Shown here: positions 1-6,764 of the stretch, piece after piece
Layout: every line of letters begins with the position of its first letter
Position numbering within the stretch: position 1 is the first letter of the stretch
DNA from: Nitrospiraceae bacterium
Lineage (GTDB): Bacteria; Nitrospirota; Thermodesulfovibrionia; UBA6902
NCBI GenBank assembly: GCA_020346765.1
Contig: CP070788.1
Location: forward strand, 2,497,119 to 2,533,418
Direction of reading: 5' to 3'
DNA: 36,300 nucleotides
Program-made: the position numbers and the translations under genes
Notes under the pieces: generated by a model
Databases searched by the model: none
Seen by the model: only the letters and a program-made list of their open reading frames with translations
Told to the model about the DNA's origin: nothing

Positions 1-51
1 TGATTGATGATAAAACAGAATTAAAATAATACCAGCTCACCGGTCATTAAA

Positions 52-804
52 TCAATCATCAGGGGACGCGCCGGGGAAAGACTTTTTGATCTCATCAAGG
101 AGTTCCCTGTCCTCGGCGCTCAGTTGAAGTTTGTCAAGAAGGTCAGGCCTCACCAGCATCGTTTTCATAAACGCCTGCTTTCTCCTCCACAAATCGATCT
201 CCCTGTGATTGCCGCAAAGGAGCACTTGAGGGACACCAAGACCCCTGAATTCCCTGGGCCTTGTATAGTGGGGATACTCAAGCAGCCCCCAGGTAAAGGA
301 CTCATGCTCGGCAGATCTCTCGTCGCCGAGCGCACCGGGGACAAGACGCGTCACAGCGTCAATGATGACAAGCGCCGCCAGTTCGCCCCCTGTCAGCACG
401 TAATCGCCCACGGATATTTCTTCATCCACCAGTGTCTTCACTCGCTCGTCAATGCCTTCATAGCGGCCGCAGAGGAACACGAAGCGTCTCCTTTCCGCTG
501 CGAATGCCTCAGCCAGGGCCTGACTGAACGGTGTTCCCTGAGGTGTCAGGTAGACCACCCGCCGGGATTCACCGTCCTGCCGGAGAAAATCCATGGCCCT
601 GAAAATAGGCTCGGGTTTCAGCACCATCCCTGCCCCTCCACCGAAGGGATAATCGTCAACACTTCTGTGGGGGTCCGTTGTGAAGTCCCTGATATTCAGA
701 ATCCGCACGTCAAGAAGGTTTTTTGCCCGGGCGCGTTTAAGGATGCTTTCGTCAAGGTAGGCGCTGCAGACGCCGGGAAAAAGCGTTAAGAGGTCACACT
801 TCAT
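52..804 (-). CDS. trmD: tRNA (guanine-37-N1)-methyltransferase TrmD
   Basis: SPOUT-class enzyme that methylates G37 of tRNAs reading CNN/GGN codons, using S-adenosylmethionine, and so prevents +1 frameshifting. The 250 residues match the usual family length. The N-terminal LTLFP, the GGGAGM loop (about 55-60), CGRYEGIDERV (112-122) and the trefoil-knot SVGDYVLTGGE (131-141) are present, followed by the YTRP and GNH signatures. Arg153 aligns with the catalytic Arg154 of E. coli TrmD. By the same count Glu168 (in HESF) falls where E. coli has the catalytic Asp169 (EDSF), an unusual but conservative change. It is last in the trxA-trxB-ffh-rpsP-khpA-trmD run. rimM, which usually lies just upstream of trmD, is absent. 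The ATG at 804 has no evident Shine-Dalgarno sequence. Confidence 0.97.
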   Translation of the reverse strand: MKCDLLTLFPGVCSAYLDESILKRARAKNLLDVRILNIRDFTTDPHRSVDDYPFGGGAGMVLKPEPIFRAMDFLRQDGESRRVVYLTPQGTPFSQALAEAFAAERRRFVFLCGRYEGIDERVKTLVDEEISVGDYVLTGGELAALVIIDAVTRLVPGALGDERSAEHESFTWGLLEYPHYTRPREFRGLGVPQVLLCGNHREIDLWRRKQAFMKTMLVRPDLLDKLQLSAEDRELLDEIKKSFPGASPDD

Positions 805-831
805 TGTTCAGGATAAGGAGGCGGTTCAGCA

Positions 832-854
832 GGGAGAAGGGGCTGCCTTCTCCC
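832..854. other. 9-bp hairpin in the khpA-trmD spacer
   Basis: Positions 832-840 (gggagaagg) are the exact reverse complement of 846-854, around a 5-nt loop. No T-run follows on the minus strand, so it is not a canonical terminator. It could be an RNA-processing or pausing structure ahead of trmD, in the place where rimM normally sits. Confidence 0.5.
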
Positions 855-907
855 CTCATATATCCCCATGATGATATTGTGCGTTTCCTGATGATGGAAT
901 GATAAAA

Positions 908-1138
908 CTACTCGAGAATCTCAAGGACACAGCGCTTGCCCAGCTTCGTTCCTGCTGCGCTCAGGATGGTCCTCATTGCCCTGGCGGTCTTTCCCTGCTT
1001 TCCAATAACCTTCCCCAGGTCGCTGGTGGCAACGCGCAGTTCATATACCGTGGTCCGTTCCCCGTCAACCTCAGCAACTGCAACTTCCTCCGGCTTATCG
1101 ACCAGAGCTTTCGCCATTTCTTCAATAAGCAGTTTCAT
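908..1138 (-). CDS. khpA: KH-domain RNA-binding protein KhpA
   Basis: Small single-KH RNA chaperone of about 76 residues, the normal KhpA size. In Gram-positive bacteria it partners KhpB/Jag and affects cell division and sRNA metabolism. The helix-turn-helix GXXG loop is GKQG at residues 46-49 inside the signature [15 protein letters not shown]. The reading frame stays open upstream to 1168, but I chose the ATG at 1138 because GGAGGT lies 7 nt before it and the family starts with MK at this point. It lies between rpsP and trmD, its typical position in many bacteria, which supports a role in ribosome-associated RNA biology. Confidence 0.93.
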   Translation of the reverse strand: MKLLIEEMAKALVDKPEEVAVAEVDGERTTVYELRVATSDLGKVIGKQGKTARAMRTILSAAGTKLGKRCVLEILE

Positions 1139-1168
1139 ATCCACCTCCATAGGGGCCCGGCATCTCAC

Positions 1169-1405
1169 TTAAAGGCCGGAAATGTTCAAAAGTTTCCTCA
1201 CCGCAGAAGTCGGTTGTGCACCGCAGCCGATCCAGTATTTTGCCCTGTCCGTGTCAATGTTCACTTCAGAGGGGTTCTTCAGGGGGTCATAGGTCCCGAT
1301 TATCTCGAGAAAGGAACCGTCTCTCCGCGTCCGCGATTCAGCAACAATGACCCTGTAGAAAGGTTTCTTTTTTGCGCCTTTTCGTGTGAGCCTTATTTTA
1401 ACCAC
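1169..1405 (-). CDS. rpsP: 30S ribosomal protein S16
   Basis: Ribosomal protein bS16 of the small subunit, 78 residues. The diagnostic N-terminus VKIRLTRKGAKKKPFYRV and the YDPLKNP segment are present, as is the C-terminal WIGCGAQPTSAVRKLL. It starts with GTG at 1405, preceded by GGAGG about 8 nt away; the nearby upstream ATG is out of frame. It follows ffh with a 116-nt spacer containing an attenuator-like structure, and khpA begins about 30 nt after its stop. ffh-rpsP-khpA-trmD is a widely conserved translation operon. Confidence 0.98.
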   Translation of the reverse strand: MVKIRLTRKGAKKKPFYRVIVAESRTRRDGSFLEIIGTYDPLKNPSEVNIDTDRAKYWIGCGAQPTSAVRKLLNISGL

Positions 1406-1469
1406 AGTACATCCTCCATATTCAGTTACGTAATGTTATCGCACGTGTACATGATACACGATTCCCGGC

Positions 1470-1515
1470 AAAAAAAGCGCACAGGCGGTCCTGTCCTGAA
1501 CAAAAAACCCTGTGC
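1470..1515 (-). terminator. Attenuator-like terminator between ffh and rpsP
   Basis: Read on the minus strand, a 7-bp stem is formed by 1509-1515 and 1479-1485 and is followed two bases later by seven T (1470-1476). A second hairpin (1490-1494 with 1481-1485, 4-nt loop) uses the same right arm, so the two stems exclude each other, as in attenuators. It could reduce read-through from ffh into rpsP. The loop of the long form is large (23 nt), which lowers confidence. Confidence 0.45.
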
Positions 1516-1521
1516 CGAATA

Positions 1522-2841
1522 TCAAAACTTGAATTGCGGCATCCGGAATCCTTTGCCGCCTTTCAGCTTTTTCAGCATCTTTTTCATTGTCAGATGCTGC
1601 TTGATTATTTTGTTGACATCGGCAACGCTCGTGCCGCTGCCCGCGGCAATGCGCTTTTTGCGGCTGCCGTTAAGTATAACATAATTCCTTTTTTCCTGCA
1701 TTGTCATGGAGTTGATGATCGCTTCCACCTTGACAAAGGCCCTGTCATCGATGGTGACTCCCTTCAGCTGCTTTCCCAGCCCCGGGATCATACTCAGGAT
1801 GTTCTCGAGCGGCCCCATCTTTTTTATCTGTCTGATCTGGCTAATCAGGTCCTCGAAGGTGAAGCGGTCCTTTTTTATTTTATCCTCGAGTTTAAGTGCC
1901 TCCTCCAGGTCCACGGCCTCCTGGGCCTTCTCCACGAGGGTGACTACATCGCCCATGCCCAGTATCCTTGACGCCATCCGCTCCGGGTGAAAGGGCTCCA
2001 AAAAATCGATCTTCTCGCCAACACCTATGAATTTGACAGGTTTGCCCGTGACATGGACAATGGACAGCGCTGCACCGCCCCGGGCGTCACCATCCATCTT
2101 GGTTAGGATAACCCCCTGCAGGCCAAGCCTTTCGTCAAAGGAACTGGCAATGTTAACTGCATCCTGCCCTGGCATGGCATCAGCCACGAGGAGAATTTCG
2201 TGGGGGGATGCCTCCTTTTTCAGGTCTTCAAGCTGACGCATCAGGTCTTCGTCTATGTGGAGCCTGCCGGCCGTGTCCAGGATCAGGATGTCCCGGCCCT
2301 CAAGCCTGGCCTTTTTCAGGGCCTCGGGGTATATGGCCACGGGATCGTCCCCCGGTTTCGTTGCATGCACAGGGACGTCGATCTGGGCGCCCAGTGACTT
2401 CAGCTGGTCAATTGCCGCAGGCCTCCCCGTATCGAGCGCCACGAGCAAGGGCCGCCTTCCCTCTTTCTTGAAGGTGTGTGCAAGCTTTGCAGAGGTGGTC
2501 GTCTTTCCCGAGCCATGGAGGCCGACCATCATGATCACCGTAGGCGGGTTTGCCGCGAGATTTATCTTGCGGTGGCCGCCTCCCAGGAGATCCACAAGCC
2601 CGTCGTTGACGATTTTCACGACCTGCTGCCCCGGCGTAATGCTTTCGATTACCTCTTTGCCAACGGCCCGCTCCCTGATTTTTTCAACAAAGTCCTTGAC
2701 GACCTTGAAGTTCACGTCGGCCTCGAGCAGGGCCATCCTGATCTCCTTGAGGGCAGCAATGACGTCCTCCTCCTTGAGAAGGCCGCGGCCCTTCAGCTTC
2801 TTGAAGATACCTTCCAGTCTGTCCGAGAGTGATTCAAACAT
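1522..2841 (-). CDS. ffh: Signal recognition particle protein Ffh
   Basis: GTPase subunit of the signal recognition particle. It binds signal sequences and 4.5S RNA and targets nascent membrane proteins to FtsY. It has the N-terminal four-helix domain (1-95), the G domain with P-loop GLHGSGKTTT (108-116), DTAGR (189-193), TKMDGDARGG (247-256), and a C-terminal M domain from about 325 with the MIPG and NGSRKKRIAAGSG RNA-binding segments. The 439 residues are normal length and the C-terminus ends in a short basic/Phe tail. ATG at 2841, with AGGA about 9 nt upstream. It follows trxB by a spacer made of heptamer repeats. Confidence 0.98.
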   Translation of the reverse strand: MFESLSDRLEGIFKKLKGRGLLKEEDVIAALKEIRMALLEADVNFKVVKDFVEKIRERAVGKEVIESITPGQQVVKIVNDGLVDLLGGGHRKINLAANPPTVIMMVGLHGSGKTTTSAKLAHTFKKEGRRPLLVALDTGRPAAIDQLKSLGAQIDVPVHATKPGDDPVAIYPEALKKARLEGRDILILDTAGRLHIDEDLMRQLEDLKKEASPHEILLVADAMPGQDAVNIASSFDERLGLQGVILTKMDGDARGGAALSIVHVTGKPVKFIGVGEKIDFLEPFHPERMASRILGMGDVVTLVEKAQEAVDLEEALKLEDKIKKDRFTFEDLISQIRQIKKMGPLENILSMIPGLGKQLKGVTIDDRAFVKVEAIINSMTMQEKRNYVILNGSRKKRIAAGSGTSVADVNKIIKQHLTMKKMLKKLKGGKGFRMPQFKF

Positions 2842-2850
2842 TTCTGAATT

Positions 2851-2925
2851 CCTGGCTGTAAGCCCTCAGCTTCCAGCGTTAATTTTTAAGTCCCTGTTCC
2901 TGATGGCTGACAGCTGATTGCTGTC
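2851..2925 (-). repeat. Heptamer-periodic array in the trxB-ffh spacer
   Basis: Directly after the trxB stop (minus strand), five consecutive 7-nt units occupy 2925-2891. They share the core CAG, as in ATCAGCT (2912-2918) and GTCAGCC (2905-2911). After a 10-nt A/T segment, four more 7-nt units with a GCT/GCC core lie at 2878-2851. The A/T segment (2881-2890) is also an exact 10-nt inverted copy of 2925-2934, which spans the trxB stop. The period is strict but the units are degenerate, so ordinary exact-repeat finders would miss it. Confidence 0.6.
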
Positions 2926-3846
2926 TTAAAAATTCTCCTCGATGTATTTTTCCGCGGCAATGGCGGCCGTGGCCGCATCGCCCACGGCAGTGGCAATCTG
3001 CTTTGACGGCTTTGATCGAACGTCTCCCGCAGCAAAAACGCCCGGTGCCGATGTGGACATGTTGCTGTCGGTGACGATGTAATTGTCCGTGTCGAGATTG
3101 GCCAGTCCGGCCAGGAATTCCGTGTTGGGGTTGTACCCGACATAAATAAAAACACCCTGGACATCGAGAACGGACCGCCTGTCGTCCTTGCTGTTCCTGA
3201 GCTGAATAGCAGTCACTCCCTTGTCATCACCGGTGATTTTTTCTGAAACAGTGTCCCAGACAAATTCGATCTGCCTGTTTGCGAAGGCCCGCTCCTGGAG
3301 AATCTTTTCTGCCCTCAGTTTATCCCGCCTGTGAATGATATAAACCTGTTTGGCGAACTTCGTAAGAAAAATCCCCTCCTGCACAGCCGAGTCCCCTCCG
3401 CCGACAACGGCAATGTTTTCCCCTTTAAAAAAGGCACCGTCGCAGGTGGCACAGTAGGAAACACCTTTACCCCTGAATTCGTCTTCTCCGGGTATCTTGA
3501 GCTTGCGCGGGTGTGCACCCGTGGCCAGTATAAGGGCCCTGGTGTCATACTGCCTGTCCCCATCCACAACGACCCTCTTGGTCTTGCCGTCAATCGAAAC
3601 TCCGGTAACAGATCCATTGATGATCTCGAGGCCGAAACGCGTGGCCTGTTTCTCCATCTTCCGGGCAAGTTCCGAGCCCAGAATGCCTTCCTCGAATCCG
3701 GGGTAGTTTTCAACCCACTCGGTCGTCGTAACAAGGCCGCCGATGAGCCCCTGTTCGATGAGCAGGCTCTTCAGTTTTCCCCTGGAACTATAAAGCCCTG
3801 CTGTCAGGCCAGCAGGGCCTCCACCGATTATGATAACGTCATGCAT
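2926..3846 (-). CDS. trxB: Thioredoxin reductase (NADPH)
   Basis: FAD enzyme that passes electrons from NADPH to thioredoxin. 306 residues, with an N-terminal FAD Rossmann motif GGGPAG (8-13), redox-active CATC (132-135), NADPH-binding GGGDSA (149-154) and HRRDKLRA (172-179), and a C-terminal FAD motif APGVFAAGDV. All expected catalytic and cofactor residues are present, in contrast to the second TrxR-like protein at 20004. The start ATG at 3846 lies 15 nt after the trxA stop, so trxA and trxB form a matched redox pair under the trxA promoter. Confidence 0.98.
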   Translation of the reverse strand: MHDVIIIGGGPAGLTAGLYSSRGKLKSLLIEQGLIGGLVTTTEWVENYPGFEEGILGSELARKMEKQATRFGLEIINGSVTGVSIDGKTKRVVVDGDRQYDTRALILATGAHPRKLKIPGEDEFRGKGVSYCATCDGAFFKGENIAVVGGGDSAVQEGIFLTKFAKQVYIIHRRDKLRAEKILQERAFANRQIEFVWDTVSEKITGDDKGVTAIQLRNSKDDRRSVLDVQGVFIYVGYNPNTEFLAGLANLDTDNYIVTDSNMSTSAPGVFAAGDVRSKPSKQIATAVGDAATAAIAAEKYIEENF

Positions 3847-3861
3847 GGTCTGTCTGAAACT

Positions 3862-4191
3862 TTACCCGAGATGGGAGTCGAGCTTTGACTTCAGCTGGGC
3901 CTTCGGCACCGCACCCACAACCTGGTCCAGCACTTTGCCTTCCTTGAAAAAAATGAGCGTGGGAATGCCCCGGATATTGTACCGGCTGGCAAGGTCCGGG
4001 TTCTCATCGGTATTGACCTTGCCGAAGGTGACCCTGCCTGCATATTCCTTGGCTAGTTCTTCAACAACGGGGGCTACTATCTTGCAGGGGCCGCACCATG
4101 TGGCCCAGAAATCAACCATCACGAGACCCTGGGATTTCAAGACCACAGAATCAAAGGTATCGTTTGTAAGGTTTGCGACTGCATCTGACAT
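3862..4191 (-). CDS. trxA: Thioredoxin
   Basis: Small dithiol reductant of 109 residues. The active site WCGPC is at 32-36 within FWATWCGPCK, the cis-proline loop is GIPT, and the fold ends with the usual GAVPKAQL helix. It serves as electron donor for ribonucleotide reductase, peroxiredoxins and similar enzymes. ATG at 4191 with a strong AGGAGG just upstream. It is the first gene of the minus-strand run and has its own consensus promoter (4249-4278). Confidence 0.98.
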   Translation of the reverse strand: MSDAVANLTNDTFDSVVLKSQGLVMVDFWATWCGPCKIVAPVVEELAKEYAGRVTFGKVNTDENPDLASRYNIRGIPTLIFFKEGKVLDQVVGAVPKAQLKSKLDSHLG

Positions 4192-4248
4192 AAATTAAAC
4201 CTCCTGATTATAATTTGCATTGCCTGTCATATATAAATGGATCCACTG

Positions 4249-4278
4249 ATTATATTTCCTGAGTGCCGTCTTTGTCAA
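4249..4278 (-). promoter_or_regulatory. Sigma-70-type promoter of trxA
   Basis: On the minus strand, TTGACA (4273-4278) is followed after 18 nt by TATAAT (4249-4254), both exact consensus. The predicted start near 4242 gives a leader of about 50 nt carrying the trxA ribosome-binding site. Confidence 0.8.
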
Positions 4279-4379
4279 TTTGGACGAAACCTGAAGTGAG
4301 GAAAAAGCAAAAAAGACATCCCTGTGGTAAAATCGTATGTTCAAATCAGACAGGGGCAGGCACAGTCCAGGGAGGAAAA

Positions 4380-4760
4380 ATGGCAGAGATAAGAAGCCGC
4401 GAGGAACACCCCATTCCGGGAGTTGCCTACTCGGCACTACACATACCCGATGAGTACAACCTCGGCACAGGGACGTTCACCACGATGGTGGAGGCCGGTG
4501 CACTGGCAAAAATAAATCCCATCATCAGCAACATTATGAACGAACCCTACTTCCTCATGATCGTGACCGTTAACCTGGGAATAGACCAGGTGACGGCCCT
4601 CCTTGGAAAGGCCCATGATGAAGGCCCCATCTCGCGCAAGGTTTTTGACATACCCGGCGACATTAACACAGGCGATGCGCATGATTTTACCGTAGTGTTC
4701 AGGGACTGGGACATTCACGATATCACGCTGGACGGGACTTCCCTGAAGCCGGCTCAGTAA
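4380..4760 (+). CDS. Conserved-looking hypothetical protein, 126 aa
   Basis: I do not recognise this family. The frame is open from 4263, but the ATG at 4380 is preferred because GGAGG lies 5 nt before it and the upstream residues look non-coding. The protein is soluble and acidic, with no signal peptide, membrane segment or cysteine cluster. It is rich in predicted beta strands (FLMIVTVNLGI, DFTVVFRDWDIHDITLDG), with a motif VFDIPGDINTGDAHDF near residue 84. A weak -10-like TAAAAT lies at 4328. It is divergent from trxA and followed 52 nt later by the Slp lipoprotein. Function unknown. Confidence 0.75.
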   Translation: MAEIRSREEHPIPGVAYSALHIPDEYNLGTGTFTTMVEAGALAKINPIISNIMNEPYFLMIVTVNLGIDQVTALLGKAHDEGPISRKVFDIPGDINTGDAHDFTVVFRDWDIHDITLDGTSLKPAQ

Positions 4761-4800
4761 GGAGAGGCTCGTCCCGGACGCCTTCGCCGTTCCTTTGCGC

Positions 4801-4806
4801 TATACT
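4801..4806 (+). promoter_or_regulatory. -10 box abutting the slp start codon
   Basis: TATACT at 4801-4806 lies six bases before the slp ATG (4813). Transcription would therefore start at or next to the A of the start codon, giving a leaderless mRNA. No Shine-Dalgarno sequence lies close to the ATG and no clear -35 box is visible. Confidence 0.4.
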
Positions 4807-4812
4807 ATTCCT

Positions 4813-5295
4813 ATGAAACTGTTAATGGCAAGTATCCTTGTGGCCCTGCTCACCGCCGCCTGTTCCCATGTTGTGTCCCGGGAAATGCGTACTCTTGCAG
4901 GGAATGACATCACGGCCCGCCAGGTGTTCCAGAACCCCGACGCCTATCTGGGAAAACTGGTTATTCTCGGCGGCATGATCGCCAGCACCCGCAATGCCCG
5001 TGAAGGCACCTATATGGAAATCGTCGAGAAAGAACTGGACTACCGCGGCATGCCAAAAGCGACTGACCGGTCGCAGGGCAGGTTCATTGTCCTTCATGAC
5101 GGTTATCTCGACAGGGCCATCTTTTCAACGGGCAGGTATGTGACTGTTGCCGGTGTGGTCATGGGCAGGCAAGTCCGTCCGCTGGGAGAAATGGACTACT
5201 CCTACCTCATGCTCAAGAGCAGGGAAACCCACCTGGTTGACCGCAGCGAGGGAATCCCCGTAACGTTCGGCATCGGGATATTTCACAGCTTTTGA
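4813..5295 (+). CDS. slp: Slp-family outer-membrane lipoprotein
   Basis: Starvation-inducible Slp-type lipoprotein, 160 residues. The signal peptide has lipobox LTAAC (lipidated Cys at about 17). The family core follows: a YLGKLVILGG strand, TRN, SQGRF, GYLDRAIFSTGR-VTVAGVVMG and the IGE/LGEMDY..Y motif near the C-terminus. In enterobacteria Slp is anchored to the outer membrane and induced by starvation or acid; its molecular function is not established. The ATG at 4813 fits the signal peptide; an in-frame TTG at 4795 is less likely. Convergent with the HD-GYP gene. Confidence 0.9.
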   Translation: MKLLMASILVALLTAACSHVVSREMRTLAGNDITARQVFQNPDAYLGKLVILGGMIASTRNAREGTYMEIVEKELDYRGMPKATDRSQGRFIVLHDGYLDRAIFSTGRYVTVAGVVMGRQVRPLGEMDYSYLMLKSRETHLVDRSEGIPVTFGIGIFHSF

Positions 5296-5361
5296 CAAAC
5301 CCTCACGTCCCTTCCCGCGGCATGCAAAGTCCGGAGAGGGTACATTCATGACACATGAGTA

Positions 5362-5928
5362 TTAAAGCAGGTATTCGGCAAGGCTGACTTTGTACTCACC
5401 GGGGTCAAGCGTCTGTGCCACCGATCTCAGGTATGTCCCGGAAGGGTCTGTCTCCGTCAGGTCGGCAACGTGCCCGGGAACCTGATTGCCTGCGTTGTCC
5501 ATGACAATCATGACCTTCGGGCGGTCGGGCGCCGAGCGGCTGCCCTCAAACACAAGTCCCATTTCTCCTGTATCGAGGGACACGAGCGCCCCTATGGGAT
5601 ACCTGCCGACCATGTTGATGAAGAGTTTCAGGAGGACGGGGTCGATTTCAGAAACGCTCTTGTCGGTCAATACCCCCAATGCCATGTCAGGCGCCAGCGC
5701 CTTTGTGTTGTATACCCGGGAGGATGTCATGGCGTCATATTGGTCGGCAATGGATATGATGCGTGAATAGAAGGATAGTTCCATGGGATGCCGCAGCCGG
5801 GGGTACCCGGACAGGTCACAGTTCAAATGATGCTGAAACGCGGCGATGGCGCTCTGCATGGAAACCTCATCAATGCCCTTGATCTTCAGGAGGAACAGGG
5901 CCCCGAGATAGGAGTGCCTCCGCACCAC
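5362..5928 (-). pseudogene. C-terminal part of a UGA-interrupted HD-GYP protein
   Basis: Same frame as the fragment at 5992-6762, from which it is separated by one TGA codon (5992-5994) and 22 further in-frame codons. It carries the second half of the HD-GYP domain: RRHSYLGA, a degenerate HH..SGYP (HHLNCDLSGYP where HHERxDGxGYP is usual) and IISIADQYDAMTS. A small beta domain follows (VGRYPIGALVSLDTGEMGLV), common at the end of HD-GYP proteins. Intact HD-GYP proteins hydrolyse cyclic di-GMP. Independent translation would need a restart near 5928 and could not rebuild the metal site, so I treat it as the tail of a broken gene unless the stop is an assembly error or is read through. Confidence 0.8.
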
Positions 5929-5991
5929 CTCCCACTCCTCCTCAGTGAAAGACGCGGGCTTATTGAGGATCTCCCGGGGGATCAGCGTCTT

Positions 5992-6762
5992 TCAGATATC
6001 GTGGAACAGGGCAGCGATCCCCAGGGCCGTAATGTTCTTTCTGCTCATACCCATCCTCTGACCCATGGCAATGGAGAGGATGCTCACATTGACCGAATGG
6101 TGATAGGTATATTTGTCGTAGTCTTTTATGGCCGTCATGCCGATGAGCAGCTGCTCCTCGGCGAGGACGGCATCAACCATGGATTCCACAACCCGCTTCG
6201 CCTTCTTCATCTGCATCTTTTCACCGGCCGGGACAGCTGTCATGATGCTCCTGCAGAAGCACACGGCGTTGAAGTAGGTCTTCTTGACCGCCTTGCGCTT
6301 GCTAAGGTCATCATCCTTCTTAACAGCCTTCGTACGCTCAATGGCAATATTCTCCACACCGTCCAGAAGCTGTACCATGTTATCAAAGGGTTCTTCAGAG
6401 CCTGCGGTACGCATGAAGGCAGAAAGAAACATCTTGAATTCTGCGGTCTCCATGGCGGCGAGAAAGCTTATGGAGCCGATGTCCCTTGCCCTCAGCTGCT
6501 CCGTGAGATAGTCAAAGTTCAGAAGATATTCCAGTGGGTACCTGATTCTGACATCGTTTACATACAAAAAATCACCGACCAGGTCTATCCGGAGAAACCC
6601 CTCGGCCTCAATGAACGGGTTAACAGCATCAATCACCTTTCCCATCGCCACCAGGACAGCGTTGTTTTCAATATTGTGGAACTGCCCTGTCCTCAGGGCG
6701 ATGGAGAGCTGGTTGATGATTTCCTTTGCTTGTGCCGTTTGCTCCCGCTCCGATTCTGCCAT
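5992..6762 (-). pseudogene. N-terminal part of a UGA-interrupted HD-GYP protein
   Basis: Starts at ATG 6762 with AGGAG 7 nt upstream, just after the stop of the HEAT-repeat gene, so the two are translationally linked. Residues 1-110 form an alpha/beta module resembling the N-terminus of that HEAT protein (LRI..., ISFL, E.K.FL pattern). From about 190 the HD domain begins (KYTYHHSVNVSILSI, ALGIAALFHDI). The frame stops with TGA exactly where the invariant Gly of HDIGK belongs. The next in-frame codons continue the family consensus (KTLIPREILNKP), so a single G-to-T change of GGA to TGA accounts for the break. Whole gene 5362-6762, about 466 residues if read through. Confidence 0.85.
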
Positions 6763-6764
6763 GG

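Noticed and set aside
1-51. 8-bp inverted repeat around the trmD stop (1-8 with 51-58)
   Set aside because: A/T-rich, large loop and no T-run; likely chance, and the context is cut by the window edge.
899-1684. 261-residue plus-strand frame opposite khpA, rpsP and ffh
   Set aside because: Antisense to three conserved genes and without any recognisable domain.
4195-4437. 80-residue minus-strand frame upstream of trxA
   Set aside because: It covers the trxA promoter and the start of the divergent gene, and would be translated from the trxA leader without a ribosome-binding site.
5992-5994. UGA read as glycine (the Gracilibacteria/SR1 code) to explain the HD-GYP break
   Set aside because: Other genes in the window end in UGA at their family-typical C-terminus (for example trmD and ThiC) and use ordinary Gly codons; only this one gene would need recoding.
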